NCBI GenBank assembly: GCA_963422505.1
Contig: OY730197.1
Span: forward strand, 83,461,178-83,525,177
Direction: 5' to 3'
DNA from: Pseudognaphalium luteoalbum
Taxonomy: Eukaryota; Streptophyta; Magnoliopsida; Asterales; Asteraceae
Length of the DNA: 64,000 nt
Position numbers and translations under genes: made by a program. Shown one piece after another: positions 45,286 to 57,304 of the stretch. The notes beneath the pieces are model-generated. The model saw only the letters and a list, made by a program, of their open reading frames with translations, was not told the DNA's origin and did no database searches. Within the stretch, counting starts at the first letter, position 1. Every line of letters starts with the position of its first letter.

Positions 45286-47490
45286 TGATAACACGCAAAA
45301 AGTCATGTTTTTGCGTGCAATAATCTCACCTTTTTAGCCCAATATTTGACGAAACTAACCAAAATAGATACTTTATCATTAAAACTCGTCACATGGGCCA
45401 AAATATAGACAATGTTTCAAAAGTCATCTAAAATGGTCGAAAAACACGATAAATCTGACGAATACGATCATGAGCATTCTCGTTCACTCGTTCTAGCACT
45501 TTTTGAGCTACACAAAGAATTATGACCTCTAACTTATGTCATTTTCTTCGTTAGGAAAATACGAACACGTGGATATAAAGAACGCTCCAAACAGATAAAC
45601 GACGAAGAAGTTACGCCCGAACGAAGAAACGAAGAACCGAGGAACCAGCATACGGCTGAACCAGGCCGTATACGGCTGGTCCAGGCCGTATACGGCTGGA
45701 CCTAGACCGTATACGGTCTGTGCAGGCCGTATACGGCCCATGCATAGCCGTATACGGTCCAGTTCAGCCGTATTCACCCTATGCACAGCCGTATACGGTC
45801 CAGTTCAGCCGTATACGGTCCAGCTCAGCCGTATCGTGCGTTTGGGTGATAAAAATGTGATTTTTATTCGCCTTTGCGATACGGTTGTGCGTTTGGAGGT
45901 TTGGATACGGTCTACGGATACGGTTGTGCGATCTCTATAAATACAAGCCTCATTTCATCATTTCACAACATCTCACACCTTCTCATTTTTTCACACTTCT
46001 ACACACACTTTCTCTCACTACTCTCTCTCTAAATTAGTTAGTTAGGTAATTAGATTAGTTAAGCTAGTAGATTAGTAGTTTAATTGTACGGAGGTGCTCC
46101 GAGACTGCGGTGTCGCACGATTTGTAATAACGCTTTGTCAGGTTCTATTATAATCTCTATCTTGTTATTTTAAATAATGTTGTGTTGTTGCTATGCTTGT
46201 TTAGAATTACTTGCTAGGATTATTACCATGCTTAGCTAGACAAATCTGTGTTTGCTATGATAGTTGCCATGCTAGGGTAGTTATACTTAAATCATGCTGT
46301 TACTCTGTCTGTATGCTGTTGAGTTATATTTGAATCTATGAATTGAATCTCAAATGTTTATCTATCCAACTTATGCTGTGGTTAGTGACATCCTTCTAGG
46401 CTTGGCTAATTGCTAGTTGTATGCCGCTAATTATTCAGTGTCTGATGATCGTTGAACTCGATATGGCCGGTGTTCTCCTGGTTGAAATATTACCGGAGGG
46501 AGACACGGAGCATAGGATTAGAGATAGATTAGATTCAGGCCATTTAACAAGTGTCTTAGAGAGAACTTTCGGGGCACTTGTGACTTGACCATGTACCCCG
46601 TCACTTTGCATAATTGATCCTTGCTATGCTGCCTTTCTGCATGTTCTTGTTTGATTGTTGCTTAGGGTTTGCATGCTAGTATCTGTTATGCTGATTAGTT
46701 ACATGATTAGGTTTTCGAATATTTATCAATTGCATACATCAGTTTAACATGCATAGAATAGTTAAAATGATTTATATGGAATAATGATGAACAATTTAAT
46801 CAGCCGTTAGACCAGACCATCCCAACTTGTCCCAATAGGAAACCCCTGTTCATGTTTTTGTTTATTCAACAATTCATGCCATGATTCGGATATCTCAAAT
46901 GTCCGAGATTGGGGGACAAGACTCGAGGATGGTTGTTGGTTAAATTGGTTGCTACATTTGAGACAACTTCCGGTGTAGTTTACATTCCATAACTGTTATC
47001 CATGTGACATATTATTTATCTGATTGCGGACAACTCTACGTTAGATAGATAATAGGCTAGTAGTTATGGCTCATTAGGAAATATTAATGTCATCTTAACT
47101 AAGGCTTTATCCCATTAACTACCCCTAAATAGCATGAGTAATTATCATAGTAAACACTCGCTTCACCTATAAGTTCTCGTTGCCACCTCCACTCCACTTT
47201 ACTTTTATTTAGTATAATTTTAGATAAATAGTAGTTAGTTAAAACCAAAACAACCCAAAAAACCTCTTTTAAAACCCTAGCTAAATTTCCGTAGATAACT
47301 AAAGTCCTAGATCCCATGCCCGTTGTAGTTTGAAGAATGACCCTAGGTCATACCTATCGCTATACTTATCCATAACTTTAGTATACTTAGGCCCAGCATA
47401 AAACAAAATTTTTAAAACTCCACTGACGCCGCCGCTGACGGACGGTCCGACGACAGGGTGAGAACCCGATCGACCGTTGGTGGCGCGTCA
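45286..47490 (+). repeat. Solo LTR-E
   Basis: 2205 bp, TGATAACACG to GTGGCGCGTCA, with the target duplication GGATC at 45281-45285 and 47491-47495. The uninterrupted site is visible in Copia-1 (GAGGATCTCTTTTAGC near 19514). It shows TATA-like CTCTATAAATAC at about 45932, then a C/T/A-rich leader (45960-46040). No internal domain remains. The LTR family differs from A-D and may be Athila/Tat or another gypsy lineage. Confidence 0.93.
45650..45925. repeat. CCGTATACGG palindrome array upstream of the LTR-E TATA box
   Basis: About seven full copies of the 10-bp palindrome CCGTATACGG, usually extended to GCCGTATACGGC or GCCGTATACGGTCC, plus partial copies (CCGTATTC, CCGTATCG, GATACGG) lie in 275 bp. 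The last copies end within about 15 bp of the TATA-like CTATAAATA. The position suggests enhancer-like sites in U3. Confidence 0.85.
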
Positions 47491-47495
47491 GGATC

Positions 47496-48153
47496 CCTTT
47501 TAGCATGATTCAAAATACATTTGAAAATATCAATTTAATTAAAGGCTTCAGGTCTGTACTCAGTACAACAAAGTCACCAGTAATTAAGTTAATACCCATA
47601 TTGTTACTATTTGTCATTTTATAACTTTATAATTACAGTGCATGCGAATGCTATCAGTCAACAATTAAGACTTATGTCATACACCATATAATAGAAACAC
47701 TAGATAACAATCAAGTGTATTAAGACTTCTTAAATGCTTAGAGATGTTTATATAATTTGCCTACCAGTACATTATATAATGAAGCTATCTAGACATTTAA
47801 AACATGCAAATTATAACTTGTGGATATAGGTGTATAATCAAATAAATATAAATACATACCTGATAGAACCGTTGTAGTTCTAATGTAGCTTTAATTGAAC
47901 CTACTAACACATCATACTTTGGACTTAAGCTTATTATTGTGAAGCTTATTCTCCTAATGTACTATCATCTTCCATAGTTTTTGCAGATAAAAACTTAAAC
48001 ATTTTTCTAAAAGAACTACTGTTTTTCTTTTATTGGAGGCGATTCCCCTCAGGTAACAAGCAAATGAATGCCATACGCCCCCTCCCCCCTTTTTTTAATA
48101 AGAACATAAAAATACTACTAACTATTACAAAAAGACCCTTGGAAGACTAATCA
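47496..48153 (-). other. Copia-2 non-coding spacer after pol
   Basis: Closely similar to Copia-1 19520-20167. It continues left of LTR-E to about 45014. No reading frame is supported on either copy. Confidence 0.7.
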
Positions 48154-51100
48154 CTATGAATTTCTCATTCCGTTTAGTTGAACCAACGTCTCAAATCTTG
48201 CTCTGTCGAACGCCTTTGTGTATAAGTCTGCTAAGTTATCCAATGACGGAACCTTAACTAACTTTATCAAATTCTTCTCAGCACAGTCTCTAATAAAATG
48301 ATGTCGAATATCAATGTGCTTAGTTCTACTGTGCTTCACCGGATTGTTGGTGATCGACATTGTTGACTCATTATCAATCATCATAGGAGTAGTGGTTATG
48401 TTTAACCCATAATCCCGCAGTTGCTGTTGGATCCAAAGTACTTGAGAACAACAGCTGCCAGCTGCAACATACTCAGCTTCACATGTAGAAATGGCTACCG
48501 AGCTTTGCTTCTTGCACTGCCAGGATACTAATCTACCTCCTAAGAATTGACATCCTCCGGTTGTAGATTTCCTATTCTGATTGCATCCTCCATAATCCGA
48601 ATCAGTATAAGCTATGAGATCTAAGTCTCCATCAGTCGGATACCAAAGTCCCAGCTTCGGTTTCCCTTTGAGGTAACGAAAGATCCGTTTCACAGCTTGC
48701 ATATGTGATTCTTTCAGATTAGCCTGATATCTTGCGCATATACAAACAACAAACATAATGTCAGGCCGAGAGGCAGTTAGATACATTAGTGATCCGATCA
48801 TGGCTCTATAAAGAGTTGGATCCACATCGCTATCACTCAATGTATCTGGTCCAAGGATATGATTGACTGGAATTGGAGTATTGTAGACCTTACTTTCATC
48901 CATCTTAAAACGTTCCAATAGCTCATATGTATATTTAGATTGATGAATGAAGAATCCATCCTTCTTTTGATCAACTTGCAATCCTAAGAAGAAATTCAAC
49001 TCTCCCATTGCAGACATTTCAAACCTTTTTCTCATGACTTTCTCAAATTCTTGACACATCTTTTCATCAGAAGATCCAAAGATAATGTCATCAACATACA
49101 CTTGCACAAGTAGAAAGTCTTTCTTCTTCCACTTTACAAAAAGTGTACTATCAATTGATCCTCTTGTGAATCCATTCTCAAGTAGATACGTTGATAGTGT
49201 TCCATACCACATCCTAGGTGCTTGATGTAATTCATAGAGCCTTAGTCAAACGATATACTCTATCTGGATAGTCAGGATCAGTAAACCCTGGTGGTTGTGA
49301 AACATACACCAATTCTTCAACTTTGCCATATAAAAAGGCACTCTTAACATCCAACTGATAAACTTTTATACCTTTAAATGAGGCAAATGCTAAGAATACT
49401 CTAACTGCTTCTAGCCTAGCAACTGGTGCAAACACTTCATTGTAATCTATTCCTTCTTGTTGATTAAACCCTTGAACCGCTAGACGAGCTTTATTGCGAG
49501 TAATGACACCCCGATCATCTCTCTTACACTTAAATACCCATCTAGTTCCAATTAGATACTCTCCCTTTGGAAGGTCAACCAACTTCCATACTTGTAATTT
49601 GGAGAACTGAGATAGTTCTTCTTGCATTGCTTTCACCCACGAACTTTCTTTTAGAGCCATTTGAACATTTTTAGGCTCAACTTGTGAGATAAAGCATGAA
49701 TATAGACATTGATTAGAAATCCCCATCTCTTTCATTTCAGAATACAAGCTTGGGTGATTTTGGTTGTCAGAAATACCAGCTTTAACTTGTCCTCTAGTTA
49801 ACATAGGTATTTGAGGATCACCTATGATATTCTCAGGTGGATGATTCTTGCTAGTCCGAGTAACCATTACCGGTTCAACTGGTATTTCATCCTTCAAATT
49901 AGTACCTATTTCATGAGTACTATGAGGTTCAGGTGTGTCTTCCAAATCTGGTACCTCCTCACTGGATGGCTATGAATTATCAATATCAGAAGATATTCTT
50001 AATTCTCTAAGCGGAGTAATGATATCATCCACTAAGTCCTGCATCAGCTCTTCCTCATCTGGAGGTGTATTTACTTTGGATTTTTGAGATCCACTAGTCG
50101 ATGGTTGATTTGGATTAGCACTTGTCTTGATTGCAGAAGATTGAACATTCGATGTTGGAGTGTGGCCAATATCCTCATTTCCAGACACTAAATGTTCAGA
50201 AATCTCTGAATCACTGACAAAATCACTTACAAGAACTTTAAAAGATGCAAAAAGATCAGAATAATCAAATTGCCAATCTAAGCCCTTATGCACATCTGGT
50301 GTGTAGCTTGTAACTTCAATGTTATACACTATTTCCAAACGTCCTGTGACTTTATTAAAAACTCTCTTGTTTGGCGAATTAGATATATAACCTAGGAAGA
50401 ATCCTTCGTCATTCTTCTCACCAAATTTAGCTTGATGACCATTTTTTAATACAGTGCACGAAACTCCAAAGGGTTCAAATCCTTTTAAGTTTGGTTTCTT
50501 ATTGTTCAAAAGCTCATAACAAGTCTTGTTCTACTTTTTAACCATAAGAACTCTATTTAGAACATAACATGCTGTATTCACTGCTTCTGCCCAAAAGATG
50601 ACAGGAAGCCTTGAATCAGCAAACATTATTCTAGCAGCCTCTATCAACGTTCTATTCTTCTTTTCAGCTACACCGTTCTGTTGAGGTTCATAAGGTGCAC
50701 TGAATTGATGAATAATCCCTTTGCTTAAGCAATAGATATTCAACGTTGAGTTTTTGAATTATGTTCCGTTGTCACTACGAATACGCTTCACTCTCGTTTT
50801 GTAGACATTCTCTACTAGATTAAAGAACTCAATTAGAATTCCAGGAGTTTCCTCCTTAGATCCCAAAAAGAACACCCATGAGAATCTAGAATAATCGTCT
50901 GTGATAACCAAACAGTACCATTTGGCACCTAGACTTCTCTTGCTTATAGGGCCGATGAGGTCCATATGTAGCAACTCAAATGGTGAGGAGATAGAGTTTT
51001 CAGTCTTACATCTGTGTGGTTTTTTGTTCTGCTTTCCTTTCATGCAAGAAACACACTTATCTTCAGACTCGAAACGTTTTTGTGGTACACCCAGAACTAA

Positions 51101-51635
51101 CTCATTTTTGGTTATGAAATTCATATTTCTCAGTTCAGATGTGCCATTTTCCTATGCCATAATAATGCGTCTGCTTCTGAGGCCTTGGATAATAAACATG
51201 TAGACAACATTGAAGAGTTAGAAACACCCAATTTTTATAGCATAGATGTCCTTCTTCCTTGGTGCCCTCATCAATATCCACTCTTCAGTAATTTTGAAGC
51301 CTGGCTTCAGAACTAAAGCCTCCTTTTCATTAAAATGAACTGGATGACCTTTATCACAGACTTGGGAAACACTCACTAGGTTGTGTGTTAATTATTCAAC
51401 ATAAGTCACATCCTCTAGAGTCAAAGTTCCATTTGAAACTTTTCCTTTTCCCGTAATTACTCCTCCTTTGTCTCCTGCAAAATTAACTTTTTGCTTGAAA
51501 CTTTCTTTGAAGTCCTTTAGTAGACTTCGTTCTCCAGTCATGTGCCTTGAACATCCACTGTCTACACACCACCAACCATCCTTGTTTACAGTAGACTCCT
51601 GCACATAACACAAAATACAATCAGTTGTCAAGAGG
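48154..51635 (-). pseudogene. Copia-2 pol: protease to RNase H
   Basis: Better preserved than Copia-1. Reading leftward: protease (WWCVDSGCSRHMTGE, near 51560), the pre-integrase zinc finger (CVSCMKGKQNKKPH), integrase (LGAKWYCLVITDDYSRFSW, IRSDNGT) and reverse transcriptase (WVFKCKRDDRG, YVDDIIFGSSDE). RNase H (YTDSDYGGCNQNRKST, STCEAEYVAAG) ends at 48154. The last 352 codons are open. A 2-bp deletion near 49225 relative to Copia-1 breaks the RT frame, and further stops or shifts occur near 49965, 50530, 50755 and 51130-51390. Confidence 0.93.
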
Positions 51636-51680
51636 GACCCAAGCCATTACGGTCTTGGTTTGTCCCTTATCATCAACAAA

Positions 51681-53487
51681 CTAAAGCTCTTTAAAATAAC
51701 CATTCTTCCCATCAGGAGTTTTGGTTACTTTCGAAGATGCTTGAACTTGTGGATGATCAGCCTTAAGTGGTGAATTTGAGGAGAACCTCCTAGGCACTGA
51801 ATTGAGAGTTCTATTATTATAATTATAATTAAACTCATGTGTTTGTGAAGTAGAACCACTCTCATAATGATTGTGATTTCTACTTTGAGTTCTAAACCTT
51901 GACGGTGTCATATCCCTAGGCTTATTAGAAAAATTGTCACTTAGAGTATATGGCCGTTTAGGTTTAGGTGGGGAGACACTATGATTACCATCTCTTTTAA
52001 GAATGTTAACAGGTTTATTACCTAACTTAGGTTTGGTATCTAACCTATCCACATTCAAACTAGAGTCAGTCGGTGTCTTTTCATCAATCAAAAGCTTATG
52101 TGATGCTTCCAGTTTCTTATTTGGACAACAAGAAGCTACGTGTCCCTTTTAGTGACACTTGAAACATGACATCTGCTTTCGTGATTTATTAACTTTTGCT
52201 TTCTCATTTGGAGTCTTAGGCACTAAAGATTCAAGTGTTTGTTCCTTATTAACCTTATCATCAGTCTTAGTATCATTAATCACTCCACCCGATACAAATT
52301 GTATTTTGGTGAGAGGTGAAAACTATTATCTGATGACAGATTCTTAGCAACATTCTTCTGCGCCTTAGATTTATCAGACTTATTAGCTACTATAACTTCA
52401 GAATTAGCATCAACCATTTCAGAATCTTCAGGAATAGGAGTGTAATTGGCATTAAAAGGAGGGGCTACATCATTGTATCCTATCCCAATCTTGTCCTTTA
52501 CACTACGTTGAGAATCAATCATTTTATCCATTTCAATAGTTCTATAAGACTCAAGCTTACGGTTTTGCTCAACAAACTTCAAATTAAGATTTTCTATTTC
52601 CTGATCCTTACTAGTAATTGTTTCATTTAAGTCTTTAATGTTCATGTAGAGACCATCTATGATAACTGACTACTCATTTATGGTATCTCTAAGAGCTATT
52701 CTATCAGAAGTATCAGACTTAATCTTATCTTTTAAGGCCTGTTTATCATCACTTAATCTACGCACATCCATATGGTCTTGGTCAAGTTCAGATCTAATAG
52801 TCTTATAAGATTCTCTATCCACATTCAGTTGGGATAACAAATTGCTATTTGAGACAGTTAACACACTAATCTGAGATTGTAAATCAGTAACTAAATAACA
52901 GATATCAGCAAGAGTAAGAATATCAAGACATACCCTTTTCTTATCTGTTTGAATTTCAGCCATGTGTGCTACAAACTCTTCTGGACTCATTTCTTGAGTT
53001 GAATCCATATACATCACATCATCATCACTTGCTTTCAATTCAGACGCAGGCACCTCTACTTGTTGTTCTACATCAGTAGGCATGTAGGACATTGAAGCAA
53101 CAGTTTTCTCTTGATCCTCAATCTCAGCCATCAAAGTTTCTTCAGACTTAGCTTTCCAATCATAAGAGCCATCTAACTGCTTTACCACCAAGGCTTTGGA
53201 AGCAAGAGTACTCCCCGAACCTTGTTTTCTATTTCCAATTTCTACCTTAGGTCTTTGGCACTCACCAGCAAAGTGTCCATAACCTTGACAGTTAAAACAC
53301 TTGATCTTGGTTTTATCAAACCCTGATCTGTTGCCAACAACCTTTCTCCCTGTCCTCTTCAAGAAATTATTAACTCTCCTTGATAACAAAGCAAGTTGAT
53401 CCTGGAGATCTATTTCTTCAAGATAATCAGGATCTACCTGATCATAATCTTCATCAAAGAGAATCGGATCGTTAATTTTACAATCAA
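51681..53487 (-). pseudogene. Copia-2 gag, 3' two-thirds
   Basis: Coiled-coil-rich gag with an intact CCHC knuckle CFNCQGYGHFAGEC near 53290. The second knuckle region near 52150 is broken by a stop where Copia-1 has Trp-free CFKCHQKGH. The frame is interrupted near 52660 and 52300. Homology to Copia-1 stops at 53487, inside DCKINDPILFDEDYDQ upstream sequence, where gypsy sequence begins. Confidence 0.88.
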
Positions 53488-54014
53488 TGACCAATCCTCT
53501 CGAGGATCTCAAAAGGTCCAATGTATCTAGGGTTTAGCTTTCCACGTTTGCCGAAGCGGGTGTCACACCCCCAATTTCATGCTTTGCGGAAGCAATTGTT
53601 TTTGGGTGTGACTAATCATCAAGCACAAAGATTTAAGCAAAGGACTCTAAATGAGATATTTTTGAAAAATACGTTACATTACAAAAGTAGTACAAGTTTT
53701 AAGTCATAAGTACACATCATTAGTGAGTTCGCTAAATGAATCTGAAGATTTTAAATACATAATCATAGTACAAAAGATAATGCGAGTAAAATCTTCATAA
53801 GTGTGTATGCATGCGACTCGTACTAGCTTAGCATATAAGTAGATCCTGCTGGGCCATTCTACTGTGGCTGCGTACCTAAGAATGCATTACTAAAACGCGT
53901 CAACCAAAAGGTTGGTGAATCTCACAGGTTTGTAGTATATAGTAATAGAAAATCCAGTATAGTTCAATAAGTAGAAACAATTACTCCAATTGTAATTATG
54001 TAAGCAGTAACGAT

Positions 54015-54168
54015 TACACCACGGTAATTAAGTAAGTAATATCAATTACACAACGGTAATTCAGTAAGTAAGTATTAATTACACTACGGTAATTTAGTAA
54101 GTATCAATTACACAACGGTAATTTAGTAAGTAAGTATCAATTACGCCAAGGTAATTAGGTAAGTAAGG
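54015..54168. repeat. Tandem repeat with CGGTAATTNAGTAAGTA unit
   Basis: About five imperfect copies of a roughly 30-bp unit (ACGGTAATTTAGTAAGTA, then TCAATTACAC). It lies inside LTR-C. Confidence 0.8.
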
Positions 54169-54414
54169 TCTGCCATGAGCCATCATAGTCGAAGCTTAAA
54201 AAGTCTGTAATTTTCCCCCGTGAGTGCTAATCCAAAAACACTCATATGAAACGAGTAGAAAACACCTGTTTATACGAGTACGGTTCGTGGTGGCGCTACC
54301 ACCCCAGGCGGGGATTGTCAGTCCCATATGGATCCATATACTAAAACTCGCGCTTATCCCATAACTAACAACTATGATTCAGAGGACTTCATTGGATTAA
54401 GACGTAACTCATTC

Positions 54415-54655
54415 AAGTCTGTAAGTCTGTAGGTCTGTAAGTCAGTAAGGTCTGTAAGTAGTTAAGTCTGTAAGTATTATGTTTGTAGAGTCGCAAGTCT
54501 GTAAAGTAATCAGTTTGTAAAGTAGTAAGTCTGTCAATATGTCGGTAAGTTTGTAAGTTGGTAAAGCCTGTCAATAAGCCGGTAAGTTTGTAAGTTGGTA
54601 AAGTCGGTAAAGTAGTGAGTTAACAAGTCGGTAAGATAGTAAACATAAGTTGGTA
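54415..54655. repeat. Degenerate octamer array AAGTCTGT / AAGTCGGT
   Basis: Roughly twenty occurrences of GTAAGTCTGT, GTAAAGT, GTCGGTAAGT and related words form a 240-bp low-complexity tract inside LTR-C. The period is irregular at about 8-14 bp. Confidence 0.75.
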
Positions 54656-55273
54656 ATCACAATATATGTATACACGTAAAACAAGCAATGCATCTCCCCC
54701 AAAGTAAAGACAGTAAAAAGGGGTCGTGAGACTCACCTGAAGAGCAAGCAATCCTAAAGTACGTGAGTTGTTCCAATGGTAATCTCCTAATGCCCTAAAC
54801 ATGTGAGATTATAACGAGTAAGTGGATGTTTAACTAAACCATCCGTATAAGTGTTTGTGTTTGAGTTTGTGAAAAGGTATACGGCTCATTGGTGACGGTT
54901 TGTAATAATAATTTCAGACTATTATTATTATACATGATTTGTTGTACTTATAAAGTATATGTGTTTCGTGTGTAAGTCGTATCGTATAAGTTTAGTTGTT
55001 ACTCAAGTTCGTCACATCCGTTACATTTTATTTTATGAGTTACGAAATTTGGTACGGGTTCGAAAACTGAAATATGCCATTTCTGACCCCTAGACGACCC
55101 CGAAAGGCCTAAAACCGCCTAGGCTGTGGTACATAGCCTTGATCATTGGGCCGTTTTCGAGTGACCTTGTGACTTTTAGCCCAAACCGTTATGATAAATT
55201 TTTCATCGAGAACCTACCCTGAAAACACTTGTGAAATTCTTCGGCATTTTTACAAAAACTGTTATGTTTGAGT

Positions 55274-55515
55274 ATTCCAGCCGTTCGGCTATAAAGGTCC
55301 AGCCGTTCGGCTATGGAAGACCTAGCCGTTCGGCTATGGGAGTCCAGCCGTTCGGCTATGGAGGACCTAGCCGTTCGGCTAAGGAAACCTAGCCGTTCGG
55401 GTGATAACTGCAAAACCGTTCGGCTCAACAACAACTAGCCGTTCGGCTTAGTTGTGTGAGCCGTTCGGCTCATTTAAGCTAGCCAATCGGCTAGCCTAGG
55501 CTAACCGATCGGGTT
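55274..55515. repeat. AGCCGTTCGGCT word array in LTR-C
   Basis: Eleven copies: eight with AGCCGTTCGG or AACCGTTCGG followed by CTA or CTN, one CCGTTCGGGT, one CCAATCGGCT and one CCGATCGGGT. Spacing is about 20-25 bp. Each word has inverted arms AGCC/GGCT. The array lies in the presumed transcript leader. Confidence 0.88.
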
Positions 55516-56928
55516 AGTTTGCTGCTCGGGTTCTGCTCTGTTTTTAGTCCGAATCAACACTAGGTTTTTGCTATGGTTCAAGCTATAATCGTTTATCTAT
55601 GTTGAATAACAACATTATACAAGTTATATACGTATTGTAAGCACCAAATTAAAGGAAGTTTGTGAGTGTTCTTACAATTTAAAATTTGGAACCGTGAGGA
55701 TGATGATGACGAACACGATGGTGATGATGATCCAAGGTGATGATTATGATGATGAAGATGATGTTGATTCTTGTTGTTGATGATATTGTTGATGAAAACC
55801 GAGAGGAAAAAGAGAGAATCGAGAGAGTGAGGATGGATGGATGAATGTCTCTGTGTGTGTGAAATAATTGAGGTCGGTTGTATATACCGGCCTCAATTAT
55901 TGAGGTGGTTGAGTATTTTCCGACCCGTGTTCGCGTACCCGATCGTAAAGCAGTATAATCTTTTGAAATGATAATTTTCTAAAAATAGATTCGTATAAGT
56001 TTTTAATTGAAACATTTTATAAAAATGTTTTTACGGAGTTATAAAATTGTATCTTTGTTTTACTTAAAATATACAGATAGTTTTCTGTGTCCAAAATGTA
56101 TTTAGATTTCTAACGGAGTAAATAATTATTATTCTTGACAATAATACTTTATTTGAAAATGTTTTTCACCAACACCCGTATTTAAGATTACACGTTCTTT
56201 CATATTTGTTTTTGTACGTGATTAAATAATCGTTATGTTATATATATATAATTACATATATAATACCCAATACTTTCGTATTATCTTGTACTAAGTACTA
56301 AGGTTTAAAGTTTAAATCGGCCGCTAATTTTGGCCCTTTCCAAGGTGATACTTTGAGCAGAACTCGATCTCCCACCTGGAACTTGAGATGCTTGCGTCTC
56401 ACGTCAGCATAACTCTTCTGACGATCACGTGGGGCTTTCAGCCGTTGCTGGATACCAACGATCTTCTCGGTGGTTTCATGAATGATTTATGGGCTAGTTA
56501 GTTGGTTGTCTCCCACCTCGGTCCAACAGAAAGGCGATCGGCACTTACGACCGTACAGTGCCTCGAATGGAGCAGCTCCAATACTTGTGTGGTTGCTGTT
56601 GTTGTACGAGAATTCACACAATAGTAGATGATGTTCCCAATTCGCACCGAAATCAACTACATAGGCTCGTAGCATATCTTCTAGTGTTTGAATTGTACGT
56701 TCACTTTGGCCATCGATTTGAGGATGATATGTAGTACTCATATCCAAACGGGTACCTAAGGATTTCTGTAATGATCTCCAGAATTGAGAAGTGAAACGAC
56801 TATCTCTGTCGGAGATAATCGAGATAGGAACGCCGTGCCATGATACAATCTCCTTCAGATAGATTCGTGTGAGGCGTTCCATTTTATCGGTACAACCAAG
56901 TATAAGGTACCCGAAGTACCCAATGTCC

Positions 56929-57290
56929 TGCTGAATGAGGAATGTTCAACTATCTTGAAAAATACAATTCCAGAAAAACTCGGAGACACCAGATGTTTTA
57001 CTATCCCCTGTTCTATCTACAATTCAGGCATCATCTGTTCTCTTGCCAATTTAGGAGCTAGTGTTAATCTTATGCCATACTCGCTTTTCAAGAGGCTTGA
57101 GTTATAAAATCTTCGACCTACCGAAATGACCATACAGCTTGCTGACCACTCGGTCAAATACCCTAGGGGAATAGCTGAAAATGTTTTAGTTAGGATTGAC
57201 AAATTTCTTTACCCAGCAGATATTAGGTAATGGATATGCAGGAAGACGTACACATCCCAATCAAACTAGGAAGACCTTTCCATGAATACG
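56929..57290 (+). pseudogene. Athila-like gypsy protease fragment
   Basis: The plus strand encodes a retropepsin region: LNEECSTILKN, FTIPCSIYNS, LGASVNLMPYSLFKRL, MTIQLADHSVKYPRGIAENV and HIPIKLGRPF. The active-site Asp of the usual DLGAS is Asn (NLGAS), and a TAA follows FKRLEL. It lies head-to-head with the gag fragment at 57305, so an inversion or separate capture is implied. Confidence 0.8.
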
Positions 57291-57304
57291 TATAAGGCAC
57301 CGGG

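Larger units (their letters stand above)
35990..53487 (-). mobile_element. Large Ty1/copia element with a post-pol gene, 5' end lost (Copia-2)
   Basis: The same family as Copia-1: LTR, gag and pol match closely. The 3' LTR is 35990-36559, followed rightward by the polypurine tract, a spliced second gene (36615-43577), a non-coding spacer, pol and gag. Gag breaks off at 53487 against gypsy sequence, so the gag start, leader and 5' LTR are missing. Solo LTR-B and LTR-E are inserted within it. Without them the surviving part is about 12.6 kb, implying an original of roughly 14-15 kb, very large for copia. Confidence 0.9.
53561..56333 (-). repeat. Solo LTR-C, gypsy type, one end truncated
   Basis: Begins TGTCACACCCCC. 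At the other end it matches LTR-A up to CTAATTTTGG, then jumps into the integrase fragment, so the last few bases and the target duplication are missing. On the minus strand, TATATAC near 55885 is followed by a C/A/T-rich leader (about 55865-55800), giving leftward transcription. It is distantly related to LTR-A/B at its ends but has different arrays. Confidence 0.82.
53488..56895 (-). pseudogene. Chromovirus integrase fragment (Gypsy-2) split by LTR-C
   Basis: The minus strand encodes the second half of a Ty3/gypsy integrase. At 56882-56334: MERLTRIYLKEIVSWHGVP, the catalytic ISDRDSRFTSQFW, TYHPQIDGQSERTIQTLEDM, EALYGRKCRSPFCW, QVGDRVLLKVSPWKG. After LTR-C, at 53560-53488, GKRGKLNPRYIGPFEILERIG-like sequence resumes. 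A stop lies at 56487. Gag, RT and the chromodomain are absent. It is related to Gypsy-1 but a different copy. Confidence 0.88.
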
